A DNA stretch of 64,000 nt, from assembly GCA_017512805.1 (NCBI GenBank), contig JAFWES010000088.1, positions 1 through 64,000 of the forward strand. The letters run 5' to 3'. The notes under the pieces are model-generated. The model did no database searches. It was not told the origin of the DNA and worked only from the letters and a program-made list of their open reading frames with translations. Shown piece by piece: positions 33,967 to 42,764 of the stretch. Position numbers and translations under genes: made by a program. Source of the stretch: Clostridia bacterium. Lineage in GTDB: Bacteria; Bacillota; Clostridia; Christensenellales; Aristaeellaceae. Each line of letters starts with the position of its first letter. The first letter of the stretch is position 1.

Positions 33967-34590
33967 TTACGTTACAGACTCCAAATGCGCCTTCACCCGC
34001 TGCACCACCATCTCCAGGGCCACCAGGTTCTGGCCCCCCTCGGGGATGATCACATCCGCCTGGCGCTTGCTGGGCTCCACGAACTGCTCATGCATGGGCT
34101 TGACGGTGGAAAGATACTGGTTGATGATGCTGTCCAGGCTGCGGCCCCGATCCTGCACATCCCGCCGGATGCGCCGGAGGATCCGGACGTCCGCGTCGGT
34201 ATCCACGAAGATCTTGACGTCCATCTGGTTGCAGAGGCGGGGATCCGCGTAGATGAGGATGCCCTCCACGATGATCACCGGGGTGGGCTCCACGAGGATC
34301 ATTTCGTCGCTGCGGTCATGAACCGTATAGTCATAGACCGGGCAGGCCACCCGCTCCCCGGCCTTCAGGCGGCGCAGGTCCTCCACCATCCGGTCGGTAT
34401 CGAAGGCGTCCGGGTGATCGTAGTTCAGGAGGCAGCGCTCCTCAAAGGTCATATCGTGATGGGCTTTGTAATAGTTATCGTGATGCAGGACGGACACATG
34501 GCCGCCGAAGCGCTCCACCAGGGTGTCGGTGATGGTGGTTTTGCCGCTGCCGGTTCCCCCGGCAATGCCGATGATCATGACCTCACTCAT
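33967..34590 (-). CDS. udk: Uridine kinase
   Basis: A 207-residue kinase with Walker A IIGIAGGTGSGKTTITDTL, HHDNYYKAHHDM, YDHPDAFDTD, PVYDYTVHDRSDE and VIIVEGILIYADPRL, all classical for Udk, which phosphorylates uridine and cytidine. The ATG at 34590 is chosen because AAGGAG lies eight bases upstream; a GTG three codons earlier overlaps that site. It starts five bases after the GH2 stop and is 10 bases before tdk. Confidence 0.95.
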   Translation of the reverse strand: MSEVMIIGIAGGTGSGKTTITDTLVERFGGHVSVLHHDNYYKAHHDMTFEERCLLNYDHPDAFDTDRMVEDLRRLKAGERVACPVYDYTVHDRSDEMILVEPTPVIIVEGILIYADPRLCNQMDVKIFVDTDADVRILRRIRRDVQDRGRSLDSIINQYLSTVKPMHEQFVEPSKRQADVIIPEGGQNLVALEMVVQRVKAHLESVT

Positions 34591-34595
34591 GCTGC

Positions 34596-37500
34596 TCACT
34601 CCTTTTTCTCAAAGCGGAATCCTTCCAGATCAAAGCGGCTGCCGGGCAGGAACACGAAGCTGACGGTGTTTTTCCCCGGAAGGGCGGTCAGGTCAAAGGT
34701 CTGGCGGCCCTTTCCCGGCCCCCGGAAGCGCAGGGCCTCTGTGGCGGTATCCCCGGCCGCATTGGCCAGACGGAGGGTAATGGCATTGGTATCCAGGGGG
34801 GTGGCCCCCTCCACGGTAAGCCGCACGGGCCCGCCGGCCCCGAAATCCATGCCTTCCCAGGCCAGGGTCACATTATTGCCGATTTCCCGGACGGCGGAAC
34901 CGTCCCGGGTAAAGCTGTCGCCGTAGACGATGTCCGCGTCCGAAGCCCGCTGCCAAGCATAGGCCCGGGTCTGCCGATCGAACCGGAAGCCCCGGAAGTG
35001 GAACTTGGCCTCCGCCTCGAAGCAGAGGGTATGCACGCCACGGAGCCGCTCCGGCAGAGTGTAGGTTTCATCCTGATACACGTTCCAGATGCTCTTTTTC
35101 TGATAGGCGAGGACGGTGATCAGGCGGCCGCCCTTCCCGGGCTCCCCGTCATAGACGCGCAGATCGTACCGGTGATCGTCGAGGGTAAAGATGCTCAGCG
35201 TCAACCGGTCGCTGCCCTCCTCCCCGAAATCCACGCCGGAGAAGCCCACCAGGCTCTTTCCGCTGTCCCGGGCAAAGGCGATGCCCCGGTCGTTGCCCGG
35301 GCCGATGTCCCCCTGGGACAGATCGTAGAGGCCGGCAGTGACGAAGGCATAGGGATCCAGGCCGGGACGCCCCATGCCGGAGACGGTGAGGGGCAGCTGG
35401 CTGATCCGCTCGGGATGATCCGGGGCGTTGCCGAAGAGGGCCCGGAGCCAGAAGGTTCCGTCCCCCCGGGCGATGACGCGGATCCGATCCCCCTCGGCGC
35501 GCACCTCGGCGCAGGGGGTGGGGATGCCGGTGGCGGTGGTCACCTGCCAGGAAAGGGAGAAGGGAGTGGCATTTTCCGGCAGGACCCGGTAGGCGAACAG
35601 GGCCTCCGGCCGGTCCGGATTCAGGTCGCAGGCCCCCAGGGGAATGATTTCCACCTTGCGGACGGGGATCTCCTCCCGGGTGGCGGAAACGGGGACGGGC
35701 TGGAGCAGGAAGGGCTCGACGGGGCCCGACGGGGCCGCGGTTTCCAGCCGCAGCTCGGCGCGCACGCCCGCGGAGGTGCGGACGGAAACGATCCCGGGCT
35801 CCGGGACGCCGGCGCTGCCCACCATGAGGAGGAGCTTTCCGCCGAAGAGGCGGCGGGAGGTGCCCTTGTATTCATCCGTGTCCGCGGGATCCCCGTTGTC
35901 CAGGCCCAGGAGCACGGCGCCGCCGGAGACCTCCACCTCCACCCGGTCCCGGGCGTTTTCCACGGGATTGCCGTCCCGGTCCAGGGCCTGCAGGGTCACG
36001 AAGGTCATATCCCGGCCGTCGGCGGCCAGGGTTTCTTTTTCTGGCGTCAGGCCCAGGGCCGCCGTATCCCCGAAGCTGCGGCGTTCCGCCTCGCAGAGGA
36101 TGTTCCCCTCCGCGTCCATGCCCACCGCCCGCAGGACGCCCGGCTCATACGGGGCCTGCCAGAGGGCATAGCAGCGGGCGGGATCCCTGCGATCCAGGAT
36201 CCGGACGCCCAGGCTGCGGCCGTTGAGGAACAGCTCCGCCCGGGGGCAGTTGGACAGGACCCGGATATCGACGGGCTGACCGGGGTTCCAGTCCCAGTAC
36301 ACGCCGATATGAATCATGGGCGCGTCCGTCCAGAGGCTTTGGAACAGATAGTACGCGTCCTTGGGGAAGCCCGCGGTATCCACCTGGCCGAAATAGCAGG
36401 AGCGGGTATGATAGGGGGTGGGTTCCCCAATATAGTCAAAGCCGCTCCAGATAAACTGCCCCATGGAATAGGGGGTATTCAGATCGTCCACGATCATCTT
36501 CGCCAGATCCCCCGCGCCCCAGCTGGTGACGCTGTTCCCCAGGGAGGAGCACTGCAGATCCGCGTCGGAGAGGATGGTCTGGCTCAGAGGGAAATGATAG
36601 ATATTCCGGCTGGAGAGCACGGAGGCGGTTTCCGACCCGTAGATCACCCAGTCCGGATGGGCCGCGTGATGGGCGGCGTACAGCTTTTCGGCATAGTTAT
36701 AGCCGGGGATCTTCACCACTTCGGCGCAGCGCTGGGCGCCCTCCCAGGGCATATAGTTGCTGCCGAAGGTCACGGCGGCGTGGCCCTCGGGATCATGGGC
36801 GCGGACCTGGTCCGTCAGGATGCGGGTGACTTCCGTGCCCCGCTCGTCGGCGAACATATCGTAGATCTCGTTGCCGATGGACCAAAGGACGACGCAGGGG
36901 TGGTTCCGGTCCCGCCGGATCCAGGCGGCCACATCCTCCGCCTCGTGGGCGGGAAAGAAGCGGGCGTAGTCAAATTCGGTCTTGGGCCGCTCCCACATAT
37001 CGAAGATTTCGTCCGCCACCAGGATGCCCATTTCGTCGCACAGGTCCAGCAGGGCCCGGGCGGGGGGATTGTGGGAGGTGCGCAGGGCGTTGACCCCCAT
37101 CTCCTGCATGATCCGGAGCTGGCGCCGGGCGGCCGCCGGATGAAAGGCCGCCCCCAGGGCGCCCAGGTCATGATGATTGCATACGCCCCGGAGCTTCGTG
37201 TGTTCCCCGTTGAGGAAGAAGCCGGCGTCGGGATCGAAGCGCAGGGTCCGCAAGCCCAGGCGGCAGGATTCCCGATGGGGGCCCATTTCGCAGATCAGGG
37301 TATAGAGCGCGGGATGGGCGGGGCTCCAGAGCTCCCCGCCGGGGATGAAGAGCCGCGCCTCCGCCTTCCCGTCCGCGGCCTGAGCCTCGGCCTGGACGAC
37401 GGGATCGCCCCCCGGGGAAAGGAGGCGGAAGCGGACCCTCCCCTGCCCCACGGTTTCCACCGAGGCCCGGAGGAACCAGCCCCCTTCCGCGGGGGCGGAG

Positions 37501-37982
37501 GCGGTATACAGGCTGTCCTGCACCATATGATCCGCCGGGAGGCCGCTGAGGGTCACGTCCCGGAAGATGCCGCTGCCGCTGTACCAGCGGGAATTGGGGC
37601 TGCGGTGCCGGATGTGCACCATCAGCTCGTTCCGCCCGGGGAGCAGGCCGTCGGTCAGATCTGCCCGGAAGGCGGTATAGCCGTAGGGATGGGAGCAGAT
37701 CACCCGCCCGTTGAGCAGGATGTCGCAATCCATATACACGCCGTCAAACCCCAGAAGGATCCGCTCCGCCCGGTCCGGGGGCAGGGTCAGCTCCCGGCGG
37801 TACCAGGCGTCCGCGCTTTCGTAGAGATCCGAGGCCTGCCAGATGAGCCAGTCGTGGGGCAGCTGAACCGCCAGCCAGCCCTCCGGGGACCGGGCGTCCT
37901 CCATGGCGCTGCCCAGGGGCATTTTCCGGAAGGACCAGCCGTCGTTGAGCAGCCATGATCCGTATCCCGCAAATCGTTCCAT
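34596..37982 (-). CDS. GH2-family beta-galactosidase-like glycoside hydrolase with C-terminal beta-sandwich domains
   Basis: A 1128-residue protein without a signal peptide, so likely cytosolic. It has an N-terminal jelly-roll sugar-binding domain (PHDWLIWQ, YMDCDILLNGR, SRWYSGSGIFRDV), an Ig-like domain, and a TIM barrel with GVCNHHDLGALG, ALRTSHNPP and DEIFDMWE. The acid/base Glu is in WSIGNEIYDM (near 370) and the nucleophile Glu in YGSETASVLS (near 449). A DUF4982/Ig-type region (SNCPRAELFLNGRSLG) and two CBM-like beta-sandwiches (about 890-1000 and 1010-1120) follow. The enzyme would remove terminal beta-galactose or related sugars from imported oligosaccharides; the exact substrate is unknown. 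Confidence 0.92.
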   Translation of the reverse strand: MERFAGYGSWLLNDGWSFRKMPLGSAMEDARSPEGWLAVQLPHDWLIWQASDLYESADAWYRRELTLPPDRAERILLGFDGVYMDCDILLNGRVICSHPYGYTAFRADLTDGLLPGRNELMVHIRHRSPNSRWYSGSGIFRDVTLSGLPADHMVQDSLYTASAPAEGGWFLRASVETVGQGRVRFRLLSPGGDPVVQAEAQAADGKAEARLFIPGGELWSPAHPALYTLICEMGPHRESCRLGLRTLRFDPDAGFFLNGEHTKLRGVCNHHDLGALGAAFHPAAARRQLRIMQEMGVNALRTSHNPPARALLDLCDEMGILVADEIFDMWERPKTEFDYARFFPAHEAEDVAAWIRRDRNHPCVVLWSIGNEIYDMFADERGTEVTRILTDQVRAHDPEGHAAVTFGSNYMPWEGAQRCAEVVKIPGYNYAEKLYAAHHAAHPDWVIYGSETASVLSSRNIYHFPLSQTILSDADLQCSSLGNSVTSWGAGDLAKMIVDDLNTPYSMGQFIWSGFDYIGEPTPYHTRSCYFGQVDTAGFPKDAYYLFQSLWTDAPMIHIGVYWDWNPGQPVDIRVLSNCPRAELFLNGRSLGVRILDRRDPARCYALWQAPYEPGVLRAVGMDAEGNILCEAERRSFGDTAALGLTPEKETLAADGRDMTFVTLQALDRDGNPVENARDRVEVEVSGGAVLLGLDNGDPADTDEYKGTSRRLFGGKLLLMVGSAGVPEPGIVSVRTSAGVRAELRLETAAPSGPVEPFLLQPVPVSATREEIPVRKVEIIPLGACDLNPDRPEALFAYRVLPENATPFSLSWQVTTATGIPTPCAEVRAEGDRIRVIARGDGTFWLRALFGNAPDHPERISQLPLTVSGMGRPGLDPYAFVTAGLYDLSQGDIGPGNDRGIAFARDSGKSLVGFSGVDFGEEGSDRLTLSIFTLDDHRYDLRVYDGEPGKGGRLITVLAYQKKSIWNVYQDETYTLPERLRGVHTLCFEAEAKFHFRGFRFDRQTRAYAWQRASDADIVYGDSFTRDGSAVREIGNNVTLAWEGMDFGAGGPVRLTVEGATPLDTNAITLRLANAAGDTATEALRFRGPGKGRQTFDLTALPGKNTVSFVFLPGSRFDLEGFRFEKKE

Positions 37983-37998
37983 GGAACCTTACACTTCC

Positions 37999-38098
37999 TT
38001 TCGTGCAGCGATTCAGCCGCTGCGATTGCTGGACTGAACCGTTATCAATCGCTCCGCTTTCACCCATCAGCGCTCCGCTTGTTGGGCTGAACCATTAT
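37999..38098. repeat. Short intergenic repeats of the CTCCGCTT...GACTGAACC type
   Basis: Two related copies, GCTGCGATTGCTGGACTGAACC and GCTCCGCTTGTTGGGCTGAACC in outline, lie between GH2 and the DUF1934 gene and reach into its last codons. Similar pieces occur at 22086-22108 and 40779-40800. It looks like debris of the MITE-like family. Confidence 0.4.
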
Positions 38099-38540
38099 CC
38101 TTTCGCCAGTATTCCAGATGGATTTCGTTGGTGGCGGCGTAGTCGCCCGACATGCTGACGTCGTAATGCAGATGAACGGTGCCCGCGCCAGGCTTGCGGG
38201 TCCAGCGGGCCTCCCGGGTCATCAGGGACATATTCATTTCCCCGTAGGGGGTGCGATACCGGGTTTCGAAGCGGTGATTCTTGCGAAAGTGCATGGTGCT
38301 GCTGAAGTCCCCCACCCGGTTCAGGGTAATCTGATCCTTGCGCAGGACCATTTCCACCTCCGCCTCGCTGGGTTCGCCGGCCTCATCCTGCAGGACCTCG
38401 TGATAGGTCAGCAGGGCCCCGTCCTTCGCGGGGATCAGGCGCCCGGTGGTCACCAGCTGGGCCGGATCCCCGGGGACGCCGTTATAGCTGGAAAGGGCGG
38501 ACAGATTAATCAGAACCGGAAAGCCGGTGTTTTCCTGCAT
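38067..38540 (-). CDS. DUF1934-family protein (YwiB-like)
   Basis: A 157-residue protein forming a small beta-barrel of lipocalin-like type in this family. Characteristic segments are LLTYHEV, EVEMVLRKDQITLNRVGDFSS, MHFRKNHRFETRYRTPYGEM and the final VSMSGDYAATNEIHLEYWRK. Function is unknown. The ATG at 38540 follows AAGGAGG by nine bases; the frame upstream of it lacks family sequence. The last residues (NGSAQQAER) come from the intergenic repeat. Confidence 0.82.
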   Translation of the reverse strand: MQENTGFPVLINLSALSSYNGVPGDPAQLVTTGRLIPAKDGALLTYHEVLQDEAGEPSEAEVEMVLRKDQITLNRVGDFSSTMHFRKNHRFETRYRTPYGEMNMSLMTREARWTRKPGAGTVHLHYDVSMSGDYAATNEIHLEYWRKDNGSAQQAER

Positions 38541-38678
38541 GAATTCATTCCTCCTTGGCCGGCGCAGCCGCCGGCCGTGTTTCCCCGCGGCCGCGGGGCG
38601 CCCCCGGAATGGAAAGCCCGGAGCGGGGGCGCCGTCGCCCTTCAGTTTACCTTCTTTTGCCCCTGTTTGCAAGGGGGA

Positions 38679-38707
38679 TTGCCCTTTTCTTTCCCTTGCG
38701 TTACAAT
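38679..38707 (+). promoter_or_regulatory. Promoter of ispE
   Basis: TTGCCC (38679-38684), a 17-base spacer and TACAAT (38702-38707) lie 28 bases before the ATG at 38735. The -10 differs from consensus at one base, the -35 at two. Confidence 0.55.
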
Positions 38708-38734
38708 AGAAGGAAAGGAACGGAGGGATGGGCC

Positions 38735-39610
38735 ATGCGGCTTCTGGCGAAGGCGAAGATCAACTGGTCCCTGGACATCACGGGCGTCCGGGAGGACGGG
38801 TACCACCTGATGGATATGCTGATGCAGCCGGTGGAGCTGGGAGACGAGGTCACGCTGACCCCGGCGGAGGAGATGAGGATCACCACCGGGGGGAAGCCCC
38901 TTTTGAAGGCGGATGAACGGCACCTGGCCATGCGGGCCGCCCGGCTGTTGAAGGAAGAGACGGGCTATCCCGGAGGCGTGGCCATCCATGTGGAAAAGCG
39001 GACGCCGGTGGGGGCCGGCATGGGGGGCGGCAGCGCGGACGCGGCGGCGGTGCTCTTCGGGCTGAACCGGATGTGGGGCGCGGGGCTCACCGGGGCGGAG
39101 CTGGAAGCGCTGGGCCTGCGGCTGGGGGCGGACGTGCCCTTCTGCCTGAGGGGCAGGCTGACCCGGACCCGGGGCATCGGCGAACAGATGGAGGACCTCC
39201 CCTGCGCCCGGACCTTTCCGCTGGTGGTGATTCAGCCCTGCCGGGGGCTTTCCACCCGGGACGTCTTTGCCGCCTTTCAGGCGGAGCGGATGCGGCAAGA
39301 CCTTCACCCGGATACGGAGGCGGCGGCCCGGGCACTGGCGGAGGGCGACCTGGCGGCGCTGCGGCGGAGCCTGCGCAACGTGCTGCAGCCGGTGTCCGTC
39401 CGCATGCGGCCGGAAATTGGGGCCTGCGTCGGCCGCCTGAAGGAGGCCGGGGCGGAGGTGGCCCTGATGACCGGCAGCGGCAGCGCGGTGTTCGGAGTTT
39501 TCCGGACGCCGGCAAGGGCCCGGGCGGCCTTCGTCGCCCTGGCCACCCGGTATCCGACGGCGTATCTGACCCGCACGTCGGCGCGGGGCATTGAGATCAT
39601 GGAGGAATAG
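38735..39610 (+). CDS. ispE: 4-diphosphocytidyl-2-C-methyl-D-erythritol kinase
   Basis: A 291-residue GHMP kinase of the MEP isoprenoid pathway, phosphorylating CDP-ME at the 2-hydroxyl. AKAKINWSLDITG holds the conserved Lys/Asn near the start. The ATP loop is TPVGAGMGGGSADAAA (about 90-105), and LGADVPFCLRG holds the catalytic Asp. MTGSGSAVFG is the C-terminal GHMP motif. The ATG at 38735 has CGGAGGG upstream. ispH, a later step of the same pathway, is at 58.7-60.8 kb. Confidence 0.95.
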   Translation: MRLLAKAKINWSLDITGVREDGYHLMDMLMQPVELGDEVTLTPAEEMRITTGGKPLLKADERHLAMRAARLLKEETGYPGGVAIHVEKRTPVGAGMGGGSADAAAVLFGLNRMWGAGLTGAELEALGLRLGADVPFCLRGRLTRTRGIGEQMEDLPCARTFPLVVIQPCRGLSTRDVFAAFQAERMRQDLHPDTEAAARALAEGDLAALRRSLRNVLQPVSVRMRPEIGACVGRLKEAGAEVALMTGSGSAVFGVFRTPARARAAFVALATRYPTAYLTRTSARGIEIMEE

Positions 39611-39616
39611 GCGCAG

Positions 39617-40720
39617 ATGAAGGAACAGAACCAATCGCGCCGGCGGGGGCTGGCTGTTTGGGCGGCGCTGGACCGGAGCGGCGTCGCGGGCGCGCGGCCG
39701 TGGAGGCGGCAAAGTCCACCGCGCCGGCGGGCGCTGGCATTGGGGGCGGCGCTGGACCGGAGCGGCGTCGCGGACTCGCTGCCGTGGAGGCGGCAAAGTC
39801 CACCGCGCCGGCGGGGGCTGGCTTTTTGGGTGGCGCTGGCGCTGGCCTTCGCCCTCTGCGCGCCAGGCGCGAGGGCGGCCGAAGAGGAGCGGATCGCGCC
39901 GACGGAGATCGTGCCGGATTACGTGACATGGCTGCTGGAGGTGGCCGGGGAGGAAGTGGGCTACCGGGAGGGGGAGCACGGCTACAGCAAATACGGGGAA
40001 TGGGCCGGGGATCCCTACTGCCAGTGGTGCGCGGAGTTCCTGTGCTGGTGCGTGGATCAGGTGGATCAGCGGCACGGCACCCATCTGCTGGACCGGATCT
40101 ATCCCCTGTACTCCGGGCAGAACACGGGCCGGGCCTGGTTTATCCGGGCGGGGCGGTTCGTGGTGCGCAAGGGCCAGGTGGACGGATGGGGATATGAGTG
40201 GCTGAAGGGAAAGCGGGACTACATCCGGGCCGGGGATTACATCCCCCAGCCGGGGGATTACGTGTTCTTCACCTGGACCTCCGGGACGGACACGGACCAT
40301 GTGGCCCTGGTGGAATACTGCGCCAAAGGCGCGGACGGAAAGACAGAAATCCACGTGATCGAGGGGAACAACCCCTCCGGCGTGGAGCGGGCGGTGTATC
40401 CCCTGTCCAATACCCAGATCCTGGGCTATGGCACGGTGCACGACATGGCGGATATCACGATGCGCTTCGGCAATTCCGGCGAGAAGGTGCGCCAGCTGCA
40501 GCAGCGGCTGAGCTACCTGGGATATCTGGAGGAGCGGTTCGTCACCGGGGACTTCGGAAACGCCACCGCGGCGGCGGTGCGGGCGTTTCAGACGGCCTGC
40601 GGGCTGCGGCCCAGCGCGATAGCGAATATCGAGACCCAGCGGCGGCTGCAGCAGGCGGAGGACGAAAAGCGATACCAGGATCCGAATACCTGGCTGGTAA
40701 CAGAAGACGGGGAGGACTGA
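39617..40720 (+). CDS. Secreted CHAP-domain amidase/endopeptidase with peptidoglycan-binding domain
   Basis: A 367-residue protein. The unusual N-terminus has two tandem 28-residue Arg-rich repeats before a signal-like helix (LAFWVALALAFALCAPGARA). The CHAP domain has the nucleophile Cys in CQWCAEFLCWCVD, a His in TDHVALVEYC and an acid/Asn in HVIEGNN. A PG_binding_1 domain follows (MRFGNSGEKVRQLQQRL, then FGNATAAAVRAFQ). It probably cleaves peptidoglycan peptides. Either the repeat lengthens the cytosolic end of the signal peptide or translation starts later. A terminator overlaps its stop codon. Confidence 0.85.
   Translation: MKEQNQSRRRGLAVWAALDRSGVAGARPWRRQSPPRRRALALGAALDRSGVADSLPWRRQSPPRRRGLAFWVALALAFALCAPGARAAEEERIAPTEIVPDYVTWLLEVAGEEVGYREGEHGYSKYGEWAGDPYCQWCAEFLCWCVDQVDQRHGTHLLDRIYPLYSGQNTGRAWFIRAGRFVVRKGQVDGWGYEWLKGKRDYIRAGDYIPQPGDYVFFTWTSGTDTDHVALVEYCAKGADGKTEIHVIEGNNPSGVERAVYPLSNTQILGYGTVHDMADITMRFGNSGEKVRQLQQRLSYLGYLEERFVTGDFGNATAAAVRAFQTACGLRPSAIANIETQRRLQQAEDEKRYQDPNTWLVTEDGED
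39638..39845 (+). repeat. 84-bp tandem repeat, two full copies and one partial
   Basis: Units start at 39638, 39722 and 39806, each beginning CGCCGGCGGG. Each full unit encodes 28 residues, RRRxLAxxAALDRSGVA and PWRRQSPP in outline. The third, partial unit turns into the hydrophobic signal sequence. Unit changes include in-frame substitutions in the middle. Confidence 0.92.
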
Positions 40721-40744
40721 ATGTCCTCCCCGTTCTTTTTTTCG
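40709..40744 (+). terminator. Intrinsic terminator after the CHAP gene
   Basis: GGGGAGGAC and GTCCTCCCC form a perfect nine-pair stem with a five-base loop that includes the stop codon, followed by GTTCTTTTTTT. Confidence 0.88.
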
Positions 40745-40807
40745 GCCCGCGGCCGATGGAACCGTAACCGTATAAGCGCTTCGCTTGCTTGACTGAACCC
40801 AGCAGCT

Positions 40808-41647
40808 TCAGCATTTCCACTCCCCGTCGAAGACGAATTCGGCGGGGCCGGTCATCAGCACGTGACCGGTTTCCGCGTCCCAGCGGATATCCAGATCCCC
40901 GCCCAGGAGGCGCAGGGTAGCCTGCCGATCCGTCAGGCCGTTGAGCACCGCCGCCACCAGGGTAGCGCAGGCGCCCGTACCGCAGGCCAGGGTCTCGCCG
41001 CTGCCCCGCTCCCAGACCCGCATCCGGATATGGGAACGGTCCTCCACACGGGCAAACTCGGTATTGACCTTCCGGGGGAAGAGGGGGTGGGATTCGATCT
41101 GGGGACCCCAGGTTTCCAGGGGGAAGGTTTCCACCTCCTGCTGGAAGATGACGAAATGGGGGTTGCCCATGCTGACGGCGGTGCCGCGGAAGGTGCGGCC
41201 GTCCACGGTGACGGGAACGTCCACCGCCGGGCCGTCCTCCGGGAGATCCACAGGGATCAGGGCGGGGCGAAGCTCCGGGGTGCCCATATCCACCGTGACG
41301 GAATCCACCCCGCCGTCGGAAAGGGTCAGCGAAAGCTGTTTGACGCCGGCGCCGGTTTCCAGGGAGATCTCCGTTTTCCGGGTCAGGCCCCGCTCATACA
41401 CATATTTCCCCACGCAGCGGGCGGCGTTGCCGCACATTTCGGCCTCGCTGCCGTCGGCGTTATACATCCGCATACGGAAATCGGCCGCGTCGCTGCCGCA
41501 GATCAGCACCAGCCCGTCGCTGCCCACGCCGAAATGCCGGTCACTGATGCGGAGGGCCAGGGCGGAGGGATCGGCGGGCATGGGGCAGCTCACGCAGTCC
41601 AGATAGATATAGTCGTTGCCGATACCCTGCATTTTGGTAAATCTCAT
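40808..41647 (-). CDS. dapF: Diaminopimelate epimerase
   Basis: A 279-residue enzyme converting LL- to meso-diaminopimelate for lysine and peptidoglycan. The N-terminal FTKMQGIGNDYIYLD and the two catalytic-cysteine motifs, EMCGNAARC and LACGTGACATLVA, are present. VGSDGLVLI and SMGNPHFVIF are also conserved. The ATG at 41647 has GAAAGGA upstream; a GTG six codons earlier overlaps that site. It may be the last gene of the run starting with the GntR regulator. Confidence 0.96.
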   Translation of the reverse strand: MRFTKMQGIGNDYIYLDCVSCPMPADPSALALRISDRHFGVGSDGLVLICGSDAADFRMRMYNADGSEAEMCGNAARCVGKYVYERGLTRKTEISLETGAGVKQLSLTLSDGGVDSVTVDMGTPELRPALIPVDLPEDGPAVDVPVTVDGRTFRGTAVSMGNPHFVIFQQEVETFPLETWGPQIESHPLFPRKVNTEFARVEDRSHIRMRVWERGSGETLACGTGACATLVAAVLNGLTDRQATLRLLGGDLDIRWDAETGHVLMTGPAEFVFDGEWKC

Positions 41648-41700
41648 GGGTCGTTTTCCTTTCACCTGTACGGTTTATACGCTCCGCTATCTGAGATGTT

Positions 41701-42234
41701 TCACCAAACACTGCCTTCAGCGGCAAAGGATTCTCCCTGCGGTTCCTCGGCCGCCTGAGGTTGGGCGGATGCCGGAGCATCCTCCGCGCGGATGAAGGCG
41801 TTGAGCTCTTTCAGGCGGTTGATGCGGCCCTGAACCCGATGGCCGGTGAGGGTCTTGCTGCGGTACCGGTCGAAGAGGGCCCGGACTCCCATGGTGGCGG
41901 GGATGGCGGCCCAGAAGCCCGCGGCTCCGGCCACCGCGGCCCCGACGCCCATGGCGGCGCCGGTTTTGGCCATGCGCCAGGCCCCGTCCTTCAGGCCGGT
42001 TTTGCCGGGCTTGCGCTTCAGGATGATCTTCGCCCCTTCCGTCACCGTGATGACTGCGAAGGGCAGCACCCCCGTCAGCGTATCCGCCAGGCCGGCGGTC
42101 AAGCCCGTTTCCTCCAGCATGCCGGTATCCACGGCGATTTCATCCATATAGGTCAGGCCGGCGGCGATGGTATCCACCACCGTATCCCGCTGGCGCTTTC
42201 TGTATTCGGCGACGATTTCCGCGTATGATTTCAT
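41701..42234 (-). CDS. Hypothetical protein with Gly/Ala-rich membrane segment
   Basis: A 177-residue protein not recognised from any family. It begins with a charged helix (SYAEIVAEYRKRQRD) and has two moderately hydrophobic stretches: LADTLTGVLPFAVITV, and a Gly/Ala-rich GAAMGVGAAVAGAAGFWAAI that may insert in a membrane. A basic ALFDRYRSKTLTGHRVQ segment and an acidic Ala/Gln/Glu tail follow. GAAAGGACGG precedes the ATG. Its neighbours are a coiled-coil membrane protein and dapF. Confidence 0.7.
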   Translation of the reverse strand: MKSYAEIVAEYRKRQRDTVVDTIAAGLTYMDEIAVDTGMLEETGLTAGLADTLTGVLPFAVITVTEGAKIILKRKPGKTGLKDGAWRMAKTGAAMGVGAAVAGAAGFWAAIPATMGVRALFDRYRSKTLTGHRVQGRINRLKELNAFIRAEDAPASAQPQAAEEPQGESFAAEGSVW

Positions 42235-42288
42235 TCCGATCCGTCCTTTCCAGGGTCCTGCGCCGGTACGGTTTCCCGCGGCGCGGAT

Positions 42289-42750
42289 TTAAACCAGCTT
42301 GATGACCAGGGTCACCGCCACGACGCAGGCGGCGGCCACCAGGATCAGCACCGTCAGATCCCGGATGTGGTTCCGTTCCTTTTTGGTCTGGCGGGCGGCC
42401 TCCCTTTCCCGGGCGCGGGCGGCCTGATCGGCCTGCTTTTCCAGGGCCGCCAGGCGGGTGCGCAGCTCGGTCACCAGCCGGTCGGTTTCCCTCTCTCTTT
42501 CCTCCGTCAGGGTATTGAGCTCCTCCAGGCGGGTGTCCAGCCGCTGAAGCCGGCGGTCCTCCTCCTGTCCGGCGCTGGCCACCTCCGCCCGGAGCTTATT
42601 CTGATCCTCACACAGGCCCTCAGCCACCAGGGTCATTTCCGCCGTGAACTGCTCCATCAGCTGGAGGGTGTCCTCCCCCTTGACTTTTCGAAGGGCCTCG
42701 TTCCACAGCTTCTGAGGCTTCTGCATCAGGCTGCCAGATTCTTCCTTCAT
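42289..42750 (-). CDS. Coiled-coil protein with C-terminal membrane anchor
   Basis: A 153-residue protein. About residues 40-125 form a charged heptad-like coiled coil (RLEELNTLTEERERETDRL). The C-terminal DLTVLILVAAACVVAVTLVI is a single tail anchor, so the coiled coil would face the cytosol. AGGAG precedes the ATG. It lies 14 bases after the GntR regulator gene. No family is recognised. Confidence 0.75.
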   Translation of the reverse strand: MKEESGSLMQKPQKLWNEALRKVKGEDTLQLMEQFTAEMTLVAEGLCEDQNKLRAEVASAGQEEDRRLQRLDTRLEELNTLTEERERETDRLVTELRTRLAALEKQADQAARAREREAARQTKKERNHIRDLTVLILVAAACVVAVTLVIKLV

Positions 42751-42764
42751 GTTGTTCTCCTGTT

